From assembly GCF_000340215.1 (NCBI RefSeq), contig NW_006921534.1:2933057-2997056 (forward strand): DNA of 64,000 nt. Reading direction: 5' to 3'. Of this stretch, positions 1 through 10,242 are shown one piece after another. Under the pieces are notes generated by a model. The model made no database searches. It was not told the origin of the DNA and saw only the letters and a list, made by a program, of their open reading frames with translations. The position numbers and the translations under genes are program-made. This stretch comes from Pseudocercospora fijiensis CIRAD86. Taxonomy: Eukaryota > Ascomycota > Dothideomycetes > Mycosphaerellales > Mycosphaerellaceae. Within the stretch, counting starts at the first letter, position 1, and each line of letters opens with the position of its first letter.

Positions 1-35
1 TCACCAAGTCCGGCTGTCTGCTACGCGTTGGCATC

Positions 36-1321
36 ATGTTCGCAGCTACTCTCCTCACTGCCTCCCTGTTGCTACAAGGCTCGGCCTTGGGCGAAGCTGA
101 GCCCATCCCCAATCCCCATCTGGTTGCTGAGAGCTTCGAGCACAAAGTCCGAGAGCTTGACGAACGTCAAACAGCCCTGCCGCCCAATCAAGGAAGATTC
201 TCCTTCTACGCCGTCAACACTCCAGCATCAGGGCCTTGCGATCTCGCCTACAGCCCAGTCGATGGCAACCTCTATGGCGAGGAGCAATTCATCAACCAGC
301 TGTTCCAGCTGGATCCCAGAACCGGCAAGGTCATCGAGTACCCGATTCCATTCGCAACACCCGTGAGCAACGCGACCTTCGGAACGATTCCGGCTCCTCT
401 AGGCGACAGGACCAAGTTCTCTTGCGCCATTCGTAGTGGTGCAGACGGAAACATCTACGCCTCGAATGGCGTCAACAACCAGCTTGTCCAGCTTCGACTA
501 CGCGATAAGCGAATCCGACTCTTCCAGAATCCAACAAACCCAGTCGGCAATCTCTTCCCCTTCAACGATCTCTACACCGACTCTCAAGGCATGTGGGTCA
601 CACAAACGACCGGAAACATTCTCCAATACTTCTCTTATTCTCAACAACAATTCGTCACTAGCCTTCAGCGCACAATTCCCACCGCCGCCTCACTGCCACT
701 CGGCGTGTTTGTCGCAAGCGATGGCGTCGTCTATGGCTGTGAAGTCCTCGGGAACAAGATCTTCACATTTGACAAGAGGACTGGCTCTCTGAGAGAGTAC
801 ACTCTCCCTAAACCACTCCAGGCACCATCCGTTGTTCGCGCCGAGAAGAACGGATGGGTCTACTTCACCCTGCTTTTCGGAAACGGCATGGGCAGAATCA
901 ACATGAAGTCCAAGGCAATCGAGTTGTATCCTACCAACCAGAACCCCGGATTCGGATCCGTGAATACTGGGCCTGCGAACGATGGTAGAGTCTGGATGAG
1001 CTATTTCGCTTCTGTCAACGCTCTTGCCGGATTCGATGATCAGACCAAAAAGTACACATATGTGCCGTTCCCCGATTCCTTGGCTCAATATGGATTTCCA
1101 GGTGCTGTTGGAGGTACGTATTCTGGCAGGTGAAACATGGTCGTTGATATATGACGAATGCTGATCTGTGTCTAGCTGTGCCGCCTTATTTCAATATTGC
1201 TGTCAACTACAAGCCAGGAAATGCGCTTTGGTTCAGCACCCCGACGTTCAATGCTATCGGAAGGTACTCTGTGCCCAACAGCAGCAAGGCGAAGAGGGGA
1301 GAACTTGAAGCTGAAGAGTGA
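36..1321 (+). CDS. Secreted beta-propeller protein, virginiamycin B lyase / SMP-30-like
   Basis: Two exons, 36-1113 and 1176-1321, joined across a 62-nt GTACGT...TCTAG intron, give 407 aa. The first about 20 residues are a hydrophobic signal peptide (MFAATLLTASLLLQGSALG), so the product is probably secreted. The body contains about six repeats of the blade type DG-x-(I/V)-Y ... N-x-(I/L) ... D-x-x-T-G-x-x-x-x-(Y)-x-(I/L)-P, for example around residues 70-105, 135-165, 230-265 and 315-345, which is the pattern of Vgb-like and SMP-30/gluconolactonase propellers. Unspliced, the frame ends at 1133; splicing restores a conserved-looking C-terminus (PPYFNIAVNYKPGNALWFST). Bacterial Vgb linearises streptogramin antibiotics, but most fungal relatives have no assigned substrate, so the lyase activity is not claimed. 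The fold call is fairly safe, the function unknown. Confidence 0.75.
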
Positions 1322-1455
1322 AGAGGGAGACGGCTTTGCTCTTGGTGGTATGATTGGCATCCTGCTGAATCTTTCAGGCGTCTCGAAAGGGTGGGCGTCC
1401 ATCGTTTAATATTCTAGCCTATCCATTGACACCATCACCGTTCTGTCTGCTTTAC

Positions 1456-1692
1456 TCACAGCTTTCCCACCCACTGCAGCACAGTACTCAGTCCCCCTCT
1501 TTTCGTATAATCTGGCTCGAGGTGTAGATCTTTCACCGCGCCTTCTTTGTCAACAAGCAAGGCAGCTGGCAGCAGCAACTCGAAAGAGTCATCGAAAGTC
1601 ATGATGGAGGATGTGTGAACCAGCGGCGGCTGATTCATGAGAAAGCATGAGGTGACGCCAAGCAAGCACTGACCGCAGTGTGTCTCCGCCAT
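1456..1692 (-). CDS. Possible small protein, 78 aa, hypothetical
   Basis: An ATG-initiated frame of 78 codons lies in the gap between the two neighbouring genes. It starts MAETHCGQCLLG and ends with a segment (LLVDKEGAVKDLHLEPDYTK) that looks like real protein and loosely recalls peroxiredoxin-type sequence. A GTCAGT...TCAG pair inside could be an intron of about 45 nt. There is a TTATA-like sequence about 15 nt upstream of the start. I do not recognise a family, and the frame may be chance. The rest of 1322-2082 holds only untranslated sequence. Confidence 0.3.
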   Translation of the reverse strand: MAETHCGQCLLGVTSCFLMNQPPLVHTSSIMTFDDSFELLLPAALLVDKEGAVKDLHLEPDYTKRGGLSTVLQWVGKL

Positions 1693-2022
1693 CGGCCTAT
1701 AAGTAGCCTGACTGACTAATCCATCTCTCCCTCCACCGTGCCTTCTTCTTTGATCTCAGCGACGCGACACGTAGCCGGCTTGTCGAGATGTGAACAGCTC
1801 AGCTCAGGACAGTGCTCGAGGGCAAGCGGTACAAGAGACTCATTTCGAGCGCATTTTGCTTCACTTCCACCTTCGCCGGCACCGGACCAAAAAGTGGGCC
1901 GTATATGGGCTTGCGGGCATTGTGAACAGGGCATCACTTGTATTAACCCAGCTCATCTGTGAAATCGCCAAGTGAGGCAAGAGCATCGATTTCGAGTTGA
2001 GCTTTTCTCACATTCTCTGTGG

Positions 2023-2065
<43 letters not shown>
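2023..2065 (+). repeat. (CAA)n microsatellite in the 5' leader of the CMD-like gene
   Basis: About fourteen CAA triplets, interrupted once by CAT, end 17 nt before the ATG at 2083. Because it is so close to the start codon it probably lies in the 5' UTR of the next gene; an unstructured CA-rich leader would favour scanning. That effect is inference. Confidence 0.8.
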
Positions 2066-2082
2066 CTCTTTCCCCACCCAAG

Positions 2083-3064
2083 ATGATATCCAACACGAAG
2101 CCCACCCCGGAAGAAACACTTGCCCTCTTCAAAGAAATCGAGCAAAAGTTCCCCTCCCAAACACTCGGAGAAGACAAATGGTACATTCTTCTAATCGCCG
2201 CAATCACGACCGGCGGCCACCCTGGGCTCGCGGCCGACCTGTACAAATACCTCATCTCGAAGCCAGAGTTCTCTACGCCCGAGCAGCGGAAAGCGCTCGT
2301 CAGGAGATTACGAGAGGCACTCGTCAAGCTTGTCTCGGTCGTGGGCGTGGTGAAACCCTGTACGTTGACGGAAAACGATCGCCGTGCTACATCTGTTTGC
2401 TAATTTGTTTCGTTTCCGAATGAAGTGGAGGCGATTTTCTGCATTGCTGGCGTTGAGCGACCGGAAGATCGGGATGACAGCTTCTCGAGGTAAGCAAGCA
2501 GCATCGAAGATTGATCTTGATAGCTGGGACGAGAAGGCCTTCAAGCGACGTGAGATGGGCGAGCTCCTCATATTCACCGGGGGCACTACTGAGGGATGAT
2601 AACGCCGCGACACGAATGGAACGCAGACTGACATAGAAGCTAACATCCCGTCTCCTCACAGAGAAACCTGGTCCTCCGGCCCATCAAATCGCCAACGAGG
2701 TCGAGAATGGCTGGACAAAATCTATCGATCCAATCACACCGCCACCGAGAACACACTCGCATGCCACAAAGACTTCGAATGGCTCTCAATAGAGATCAGC
2801 TACGGCCTCTATCTCTCCGACCACAGCATTCTCGGCCCTGTAGAGACAGAAATCATAGTGTTGTCCGGAATCTTGATGCAGAATGCTGCCAGAGAATCAG
2901 CTTGGCATCTCAGAGGCACGAGAAGGATTGGTGTGTCCTCTGAAGATGTTGAGACGATACAACAATGTATTGAGAAAGTCGCTGACTTCTGTGGGTGGAA
3001 GCTCGACAAGATTCCTCGAGTCAAGGATATTGAACATGAAGTTCCGTGGGAAAGTGGTGCTTAG
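2083..3064 (+). CDS. Carboxymuconolactone decarboxylase (AhpD)-like protein
   Basis: Three exons (2083-2359, 2426-2489, 2662-3064) give 247 aa. Introns are GTACGT...GAAG (66 nt) and GTAAGC...ACAG (172 nt); each splice preserves frame, and the middle exon yields LEAIFCIAGVERPEDRDDSF. The spliced protein follows the fungal CMD-like family: an N-terminal helical part (residues 1-90), the LxxLVKLVSVVGVVKPLEAI transition, a GREWLDKIY segment, then IEISYGLYLSDHSIL and ETEIIVLSGILMQNAARESAWHLRG. CMD/AhpD proteins act in aromatic degradation or as alkylhydroperoxidases through a CxxC motif. No CxxC is present here, so redox activity is doubtful and no specific reaction is assigned. It runs convergently towards the coiled-coil gene. 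Confidence 0.75.
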
Positions 3065-3417
3065 AATGAAGGAGTCAGCATCGATCATTATTAGACCCGA
3101 AGCATAGACGAGATTGAATTCGATGAAGTGGTAGCCCATAACGATCATGAAATTGCCAGCCGCTGCCCAAATGCATGCTACATCCAAAAGGGTATCTAAG
3201 AATGAATGATCCATCTCACTGTGCTCATCAATAAGTGCAGGGCATCTCACATCGTTGAAAATGGTCGTCCGCTTTCTAGCTCGTGGAGGGCCACTGGATC
3301 CGCATCGTCCCAATCCGACGCATCGACTTCAACTACACCAGCTCTTCGTAACAGCGTAGCTGAAGGATCAGCACAGTCGAAAAGATTGATCTCCTCGGCT
3401 GAAATTCCCAGGTGGTA
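3065..3417. other. Intergenic, between convergent 3' ends
   Basis: About 350 bp between two convergent stop codons. The only open frames are antisense to the neighbouring genes. I see nothing beyond presumed 3' UTRs. Confidence 0.6.
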
Positions 3418-5736
3418 CTAGCCACTTTCATCTGGCCCTGCAACCTCCTGCGGCGTCTGTTCAATAATGACCCGAGAAGTTCGGAGTTGACTTCCAGTCG
3501 TGACATTTGTGCGTCTGACGTTTTGTATCCGACTACCGGCATCATCCTCAGAATGCTCCGAGTCTGCATCCGAAAGTTCGTCATCATCACTATCGGAAAA
3601 TAGGCTTGACAGAGCCGTGGGTGTCAATCGCGAAGCGGCACGGCGAGAACTACGTCTCGGTGGCTGCCTTGCCGCTGCCGAGCTTTGCTGGTCATCGGAC
3701 ACTTCGAAGCTCGGAACAGCCGTTGAGGGGAGCATAGAATCGGTTGTGAAAGATCGTCGGTATGATCGAGGCGCGGCGTTGAGCAGAACATCGGCTTCGT
3801 CCATTATCATTCGACTGTTTCTCATGGCCTGTGCCATCTCATCGTCACCCATGACCGGAGTAGGACTGCCTTGTCGTGTACGTGGAGAAGCAGCTGCGGC
3901 GGCTTGCGCCCTTTCAGTTTCGATTGTGTCCGTCAACCAAGCGATCGTCTCCTTGAAGTGGGTGCCCTGACGATCACGACTGCAGACGTTGTCGACTTTC
4001 TTTCGAATGCTCTTAATAATGCCAAGATAGTACGACGCCGTATGCAATCGAGCGCAATACCCTCCGCAGTGGTGCGATTGGCAGCGCGAGCATGCCGAAG
4101 ATTTAACCTTTTCCACCACTGTCTGCTCGAGCTTCGTCTTCAAGGCCAAGAATAAGGTGTCGTCAATCTGTCGAAAGTGCACACCATTGGCCAGCTTCTG
4201 CGATCCAGTCATGTGCGCGCCACAGTAGCCTCTAAGATCCATGGCGGCAAGCAAGTTGTGCAAGCTATCAATCAATATTCGGGCAACATGTTCGGCGATG
4301 TAGGCTGGGTCCTTGGAAGAGGCTGCTAACGGTCGCTTCTTGCCGTTTTCCTTCTGTGCTGTCTCCAAGGTGTGATTCATGACTCTGTTCAGGTCCTTGG
4401 CGGTGGCTGCAAGTGCTTCTGAGCCTGCAGCGAAGAGTTCCGAACCAGCAGAACCGACCAGCCTACGGTCTGCACTCTCACGAAGCTCGAGTGATCTCCG
4501 CACGGCGCGTTTCAAGGCAGCATCGAACTGGCCTTGGGTCAGCTCAGTCAGGGTGTCAATGGTGAACGTCGAGTAATCGCGATGTTGGTGTGCCTCGTAG
4601 GGTGGCAGATAGCCCTTTTGATCGGCAATGGTGTTGTAGGCAGGTGGCTCTCCCCTTCGCAGGTCTTCTCGCTGGGCTCTCTCTTCGTTCTCCAGCCTCT
4701 GCAACTCGGCCAGATCGTTTTCGACAGCTCTTAGAACGCTTTGGCTCGTGTCGTAATGCATCTGCATGATCTGACAGTTGGTCCACATATTATTGTAGTC
4801 CTGTTTTGCTTTCTTTGCCTCATCCTCGATGCAGCGGTACTTGGCGTTGAATCGCACTCGCTCTTCGTCCAGGATCTTTTCGTGGCTCTCGTTCAGCTTC
4901 TCGATCTCGCGGTCTTTTTCGGCCTTTTCGGAAGCCACGATCCTGCTCCAGCGGTTTCGTTCAGACTGAAGCTGTTTCTCGGCGCGATATTGCTGGAGAA
5001 CAGCCTCGAACAGAAGGTCTTGCCTCACGCCGAGTTCGCGTTTAGCACACTCAGCCTGAAGATTGAAGCAACAAGGTCAGCGCTGACATACGATACATGG
5101 GACGATGGACGGCGGCGGATATAGCATAAGAACATCCGGGTCCGTACAACCTACTTTTGTCTTCTCCATCAAGACCTTCAGGCCCTTGATCTCGTCACAT
5201 GCCTCCCTAAACAGGCGCCCGAGGTGGTATATGTGTTGGTCTCGGTCTCCTTGCTCGGCAAGGATAGAGTGGCGCATGGCGGTAGATGAGCTTTCTGGAG
5301 CGATCGAGTGCGGCACGTGGGCAACGGCGGGTATGGATATATGCAACGAAGGGTCTTTCGAGTGCGATCTCTTTTTCTTGCGTGAAGGTCCGGCTTCTGC
5401 AGATGCCGCTGCCATCACACTCGAGTGCCTCCTCTTCATCTTCTTCCTCGGCCGTGGAGTGGCAGTCGGGGAGGAGGTCGAGTCGTTGAAAGCGAAGCGA
5501 CGAGCATGGGTATTGCTTTCCCCGTTTGTGAGGGAAAAGGTCGGGGCTAGCTTGCGTTTGAGGAAGGTGCCGCTTGGGACTTCGGCGGTGGGTATGTTCT
5601 CTTCTTTCTTAGTGAAGCGTGGAGGTAGCAGCGGCAGTTTGTTCTCGCGTTTCTCTTTCGGCAGGCTTGGGCTTGAGCTCGAGACATGCTCACTGCTCTT
5701 GACTCGTGCAAGCTCCAGCACATCTGCATCTGCCAT
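3418..5736 (-). CDS. Coiled-coil protein, uncharacterised (739 aa)
   Basis: Two exons on the minus strand (5736-5155, then 5055-3418) are joined across a 99-nt GTAGGT...TTCAG intron with phase 0, giving 739 aa. Residues 1-150 are basic, Ser/Pro-rich and disordered, with KKMKRRH and RKKKRSHSK clusters that could be nuclear localisation signals. Residues about 160-330 are a long charged heptad-rich coiled coil (many E/K/R/L, e.g. EKAEKDREIEKLNESHEKIL). A small Cys cluster, CSRCQSHHCGGYC, sits near residue 510, and the C-terminal 200 residues are acidic and Ser-rich (SLFSDSDDDELSDADSEHSE). This suggests a nuclear scaffold or chromatin-associated protein, but I recognise no named family. It is transcribed divergently from the HhH gene. 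Confidence 0.7.
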
Positions 5737-6232
5737 AGCTGCGATTGTGCTCTAGGCTTGACCTCCTTTCCGACGATATTTCAGCTGACTCCAATACCAC
5801 TGAGTGTCTTGACGCTTCGGAAATACACGTCTGGATTGAGCATGTGCTGTTCCGGGGGGAGGCGAGGCGAGGCGCGGCGCGGCTGGTGCGACAGGAATCA
5901 TAGGGTCAGGGTGAGCTGGCGAGAAGGCTGGAAGTGGAGGTGGAGGTGGAGGTGGAGGTGGAGGTGGAGGTGGGATGCATTGTCAGCGTCAGGCTGGAGG
6001 TCGCTGGAGCAGGTGATGGGGGAGAGCTGATGCGAATGCTGGTGCTACACTGCTACTGCTCGGCGTGTTGGCTCATGCCCACCCGGTCCCGGTCCCTGTC
6101 CCGGTCCCGAGACCGGGGGCCAGACGCGTGAAGGCAGAGCATCAGCATCAGCATCGCGTCCGCGTCCGCGTCCGCGCAACTTCAATGCAGATATACATAC
6201 ATATCCTATCCAGTGCTCCCTTCTCTTTCCAA
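5737..6232. promoter_or_regulatory. Shared divergent upstream region rich in simple repeats
   Basis: About 500 bp between two divergent start codons (5736 minus, 6233 plus). It contains three GC-rich simple repeats: a GGTGGA hexamer run at 5931-5973, a CCGGTC/CCGGTCC run ending in an imperfect palindrome at about 6081-6118, and a CGCGTC run at about 6156-6178, next to CATCAG repeats. An open frame runs through the last two into the HhH gene but would add only low-complexity residues. Promoters for both genes must lie here; no precise element is claimed. Confidence 0.5.
5931..6178 (+). repeat. Cluster of GC-rich simple repeats
   Basis: GGTGGA run at 5931-5973, a CCCGGTCCCGGTCC run at about 6081-6118 with an inverted CGGGACCGGG-type element, and CGCGTC run at about 6156-6178, all within the divergent promoter region. 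Confidence 0.8.
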
Positions 6233-7051
6233 ATGCACCCCGGCCACCACTTCGAGAGCATCACGAAACCCACGTTCCTCGACATTCTGGCGCAATATCC
6301 ACATGTCGTTCCTGGCAAGCTCAACGATCTGGACAAAACGCGTTATGGCATGCGGCCCACTCCTCCAGGAAAGACACCCGGCGCATACTTCACCAAGGAT
6401 CAAGTCGTCACGCTGGTAGAATGGAAGCTGTCTCATGGTACTTTCCGGCCGAAGCTCAAGCAACTTGTCGAATCCAATGCCGAGCACCATGTCGTATCCA
6501 TCACACGATCGTCGCTAACCGGAATGGCTGATGTCTCCATCTCGGCAGAGCAGGTCAAGGCTACCTTGGCCGCACTGACTGCTCTGAAAGGAGTCGGTCC
6601 CGCGACTGCGAGCTTATTGATGAGCGTAGCCAGTCCGGTGCATGTGCCATTCTTCTCGGACGAGCTGTTCCGTTGGGCATTCTACGAGGATGCCAAAGGC
6701 AAAGGCTGGGACCGATCGATCAAATATACGCCAAAGGAGTATCTGGAGCTTTTTGAGAAATTACAGCAGCTTGTGAACCGAATCGATGTCTCAGCTGTTG
6801 ATGCTGAGAGGGTGGCGTATGTTTTGGGCAAACGAACGTATGGCAAGGGAAGCAATAAGAAGACAGAGGCCGCTGCGCAGTCTAGGAAACGTGCGGCCGA
6901 CGACACCAGCGCGGAGAATGTCCAGCCAGTACCAACATCTAAAAAGAGCAAGACTACCAAAAGCGATTCCAAAGATGAGCCGTCATCACAATCGGCAAAG
7001 TCTGTCACAAGAGGGACACGCTCATCCACACGGCTGAAGGCACAATCATGA
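6233..7051 (+). CDS. Helix-hairpin-helix protein, uncharacterised (272 aa)
   Basis: Single exon. The ATG at 6233 (MHPGHHF) is chosen because the upstream in-frame ATGs (6074, 6185) would add repeat-derived or poorly conserved residues; 6185 is a possible alternative. The core carries a clear helix-hairpin-helix signature, LTALKGVGPATASLLMS (residues about 116-132), followed by PFFSDELFRWAF, the layout of an HhH-GPD-like domain without the catalytic lysine or Fe-S cysteines of endonuclease III. The C-terminal 70 residues are Lys/Ser/Ala-rich with KKSKTTK and RKRAADD, probably nuclear and disordered. Widely conserved but unnamed eukaryotic HhH proteins look like this. A DNA-binding role is inferred from the fold only; glycosylase activity is not claimed. 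Confidence 0.7.
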   Translation: MHPGHHFESITKPTFLDILAQYPHVVPGKLNDLDKTRYGMRPTPPGKTPGAYFTKDQVVTLVEWKLSHGTFRPKLKQLVESNAEHHVVSITRSSLTGMADVSISAEQVKATLAALTALKGVGPATASLLMSVASPVHVPFFSDELFRWAFYEDAKGKGWDRSIKYTPKEYLELFEKLQQLVNRIDVSAVDAERVAYVLGKRTYGKGSNKKTEAAAQSRKRAADDTSAENVQPVPTSKKSKTTKSDSKDEPSSQSAKSVTRGTRSSTRLKAQS

Positions 7052-7338
7052 TGTGCTCCGCTTGGGTCAGGTATCGATTTGGCAGTACATTTGACGCCGA
7101 ACGATGGGGATATTTCGCAAACACCTTCGATTGGCAGTGCTACAGACCGTTGGTAGCATGTCATATACATGCGCATTTGTGCACCAAAAGAATCCTCCGA
7201 CTTCGGCCGCGCCCAATGAAGTCATCTTGATTTCAGCACATCCGCAGTCCTGCGAAGATCAGAGCAACGTCCCATCAGCGTCTATACAACTGCCGTTGCC
7301 AATTCAGACTGATTTACTGATCTACTAGACATTGCAGT

Positions 7339-8774
7339 ATGGCTACATCATCTCTGGCTAAGTGGGCCAACGAGCTCAAGTGGGAAGATGTCCCCGATTC
7401 AGTTCGAAAAGCAGCACAGCGATCATTATACAACTATCTAGGCTGTGCTATCGGTGGCTCTCACCATCCAACTGTGTCAAAAGCTCATCAGGCCTTGGAA
7501 TCGCTCTTCGGGCCGTCCACGTCCACGCTGCTGGGTCACCATGGCTCCCAAACGCAGAAGATCGATGCTCAGCACGCTGCGCTGTTGAATGGCATCTCGT
7601 CGCATGTTCATGATTACGACGATACTCATTTGGCTACCATCATCCACCCTGTTGGGCCTGTGGCATCTGCAACGCTAGCTTTTGCGCAGCTCAATGGCCA
7701 GGTAGTTTCTGGTCAACAACTGCTACTCGCACTCATCGCCGGTATCGAAGCGTCTTGCAAGCTGGGTCTTGCTGTTTGGCCGTCTCATTACGACATTGGC
7801 TGGCACATAACGTCTACGACTGGTAGCATTGGAGCTGCAGTCGCGATCGCCAAGCTTGCGAATTTGTCGCAAGAACAGACCGCGCATGCTATCGGTATTG
7901 CAGCAACACAAGTCACTGGACTCCGAGAAATGTTTGGATCTGACACGAAATCATTCCATGTCGGCAGAGCTGCACAAAATGGCTTGCTGGCTGCACAAAT
8001 GGCAAGCAAAGGCTTCACGAGTAGCTTGGAGGCTATAGAGGCGAAACGAGGTTGGGCAAATGTCGTTGTTGGTCCTGAAGGAAAGCCCCAGCTCGATCGA
8101 TACCTTTCGCCTGACAGCGAAGATGGCCTCAGCCGAGTATGGGAAGTTGAGCGGAACACATTCAAACCTTTCCCTTGCGGCATTGTCTGCCATCCAGCTA
8201 TTGATGCTAGCATACAGATCCATCGTGAAATGAAGGAGCAGAATATCTCAGTGAAAGATATCGAGAGCGTAAAAATGCAAGTGCATCCGCTAGTGATCGA
8301 GGTAAGACTATGAAAGCTACTCGTTACCGAAAATGTCGCTAACATTGCTTTGTTCGATACGTATAGCTCACATCGAAGCGGCAGCCCAAAGATGGACTGG
8401 AAGGGAAATTCTCGGTATTTCACGGCGCTGCTGTTGGCCTTATTTATGGCAAAGCTGGACCAGCCGAATATGATGATCAAGTCGTAGCAAGCTCTGCCGA
8501 GCTTCGAGACAAAATCGATGCCACATCGAGCGATGAAATAGCAAGTGATGCTGCAAAAGTGGTTGTTCAACTCCGAGACGGGAGCGAGTTGGAGAAATTT
8601 GTCGAACACGCCGTTGGGTCGTTGAATGTCCCAATGACGGACGAGCAATTGACCGAGAAATTCGTGGACCAGTGCTCGTTGGTGCTAGGTAGAGACGGCG
8701 CCACACGAGCAAGTGCACTCGCTTGGAGTATTGGCGACGCACCGGACAGTCGAGAAGTAATCGAGCAGCTCTGA
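7339..8774 (+). CDS. MmgE/PrpD family protein (2-methylcitrate dehydratase / cis-aconitate decarboxylase-like)
   Basis: Two exons, 7339-8301 and 8367-8774, around a 65-nt GTAAGA...TATAG intron give 456 aa, the usual family length. The N-terminal all-helical domain includes LNYLGC-like (YNYLGCAIGG, residues 31-40) and the active-site stretch HDYDDTHLATIIHP (residues 91-104), where Asp, Thr and His match positions important in cis-aconitate decarboxylase. WHITSTTGSIGAA and the FKPFPCGIVCHPAIDA segment, leading into the lid domain, are also typical. Family members handle citrate-like tricarboxylates (PrpD dehydrates 2-methylcitrate; CadA/ACOD1 make itaconate). The sequence does not decide between these. 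No itaconate transporter or regulator is next to it, so an itaconate cluster is not supported. Confidence 0.85.
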
Positions 8775-8899
8775 GCATGTGAAAATATGACGTGATTGTG
8801 GTCTGTGCGCAATGCGCGAGCGTTTCCTGCTGCTCGGGCTCTGCGCATCGAGAACGCCCATATTGAGCCAGCTACCCCGATCACCTTACAGAAGAAAAC

Positions 8900-9859
8900 A
8901 TGGTTCAATACACAGCCAGGCCATACGGCTCCAGCACACAAATAGATAGCAACGACTGCGCAACCTATTGGATGCTTGATGACTGCAGCAAAATCTCCGA
9001 TGCCAACATCGAGTTGGAGCTGAAAGATAAAGGCATATTTCCCCCGGCTGGCACTCAGCCCGCTCGACGTATCGCGCTCCTATCACGCGCTCAGCGAGGA
9101 CTACTGATCTATGAGAAATGCACGTTGGAAGAGCTCAGAAGATTTTGCATGCAACGTGCCATCCTCAAAACAGGCGGGAAGAAGTGCGAAAGGAGCAATA
9201 TCAAACACGCGGTCGAAGGGCGCTTCAAGAAAAGCAACTTCATCAAGCAAGCCCGAGACGATGAACTCATCACGCTCCTGGAGACAGCCGACGAGCACTC
9301 CACCTTGGAACGTTTCCTCGATCTTGATCCAGCGATCCGCAAGCAGATTTTCTCCATGCATCTCTCGAGCCTTGAGTACCACCACATCCCAACTTTGCCA
9401 CCAGTGACTCGAGTCTCGCGCCTCATCCGGCAAGAAACATATCCTCTCTTCTACGACCTCTGTCCAGCAAACATCCGCATCGCGCGCAAGCCACCGTCTA
9501 TCAACACAGTCACCAAACTTGCAGACCCGCCTTTTCTGCCTGCCGTGGAACGTTTCTTCACCAAGCACACCTTGCAGCTGAACAGATTCCGACGCATCAA
9601 CGTCTTGTTATCAGTCGAGCCCGAGGCCTGGAAGTTCACGAGCTGGAGGTATACGTTGAAGGTGGGTGAGAGGGAGGTTTTGAGCCTAGAGAGGGAAGAG
9701 AAGCCGCACAATGAGAGGAAGAAGGAAGTTGGGCTGCGGGAGACACGGGTTAGTTTGAACAAGAGGATGCAGGAGCTTGTGGATGACATGGTTGAAAGGG
9801 GCGACGGGATCAAGTTTAGGAGGACGGATTGGAAAATTTTGAAAGGGGTATTTGGATAG
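8900..9859 (+). CDS. F-box-like / fungal LPPVxRVSRxIRxE family hypothetical protein
   Basis: Single exon, 319 aa, ATG at 8900, 125 bp after the PrpD stop on the same strand. A segment near residues 155-185 (LPPVTRVSRLIRQETYPLFY), preceded by a helix that ends RKQIFSMHLSS, is the pattern seen in the large lineage-expanded family of Dothideomycete proteins often annotated as F-box or 2EXR-like. The N-terminal half has a basic segment (KTGGKKCERSNIKHAVEGRF) resembling a SAP-type or linker region; the C-terminus is highly charged. No enzyme motif. Substrate-receptor function is only a guess. Confidence 0.6.
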   Translation: MVQYTARPYGSSTQIDSNDCATYWMLDDCSKISDANIELELKDKGIFPPAGTQPARRIALLSRAQRGLLIYEKCTLEELRRFCMQRAILKTGGKKCERSNIKHAVEGRFKKSNFIKQARDDELITLLETADEHSTLERFLDLDPAIRKQIFSMHLSSLEYHHIPTLPPVTRVSRLIRQETYPLFYDLCPANIRIARKPPSINTVTKLADPPFLPAVERFFTKHTLQLNRFRRINVLLSVEPEAWKFTSWRYTLKVGEREVLSLEREEKPHNERKKEVGLRETRVSLNKRMQELVDDMVERGDGIKFRRTDWKILKGVFG

Positions 9860-10242
9860 ACGAAGAAAGATTGGGTTTTGGTTGACAAGCACATTCTGTC
9901 ATTAACGATTTTGTCGAGCGGGCTCGACATTGATCAAGGATCTAAAGTTTTCTGTCCGATTGTCGAAGCACTGAAGGGCCCAAATCAGTCGTGTATTCAA
10001 AATATGTCGACTGATGCAGATTTTCGAAGCCCAAGCAAGCATATGCTCTCAGCTTGTGAACCACGCTGTTTGCGGGTGAAGTCCGCCAAGGCTATGAAAG
10101 TGCCTTCGGATATAGCCAACAGGTCATCGAGACGTCGTCCGTACTACCTTACAGGTATGCCTCGAAGAGATTGAGAGTTCGTTGAGGAAGCTGCTGGTAG
10201 ATTTGTATCGCAGACGTTTCACGTCGATAATTTTCTGCAACC
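9860..10242. other. Intergenic, convergent 3' ends
   Basis: About 380 bp between a plus-strand and a minus-strand stop. Open frames here start at non-ATG codons and have no protein-like composition. Presumed UTRs; nothing else seen. Confidence 0.5.

Noticed and set aside
690..1088. Minus-strand open frame of 132 codons opposite the propeller gene
   Set aside because: Antisense shadow of a well-supported spliced gene; no family features.
5105..5755. Plus-strand open frame of 216 codons over the first exon of the coiled-coil gene
   Set aside because: Antisense to an exon with good splice sites and protein-like composition; it has no support of its own.
6065..6232. Upstream extension of the HhH protein (HPVPVPVPVPRPGAR...)
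   Set aside because: The residues come from promoter microsatellites and begin at a non-ATG or weak start; the ATG at 6233 precedes the conserved part.
7788..8648. Long minus-strand frame across the PrpD-family gene
   Set aside because: Antisense shadow; the plus strand has clear family motifs and an intron.
7339..8774. Itaconate biosynthetic cluster around the PrpD-family gene
   Set aside because: No transporter, regulator or P450 typical of such clusters is adjacent; the neighbours are hypothetical or HhH proteins.
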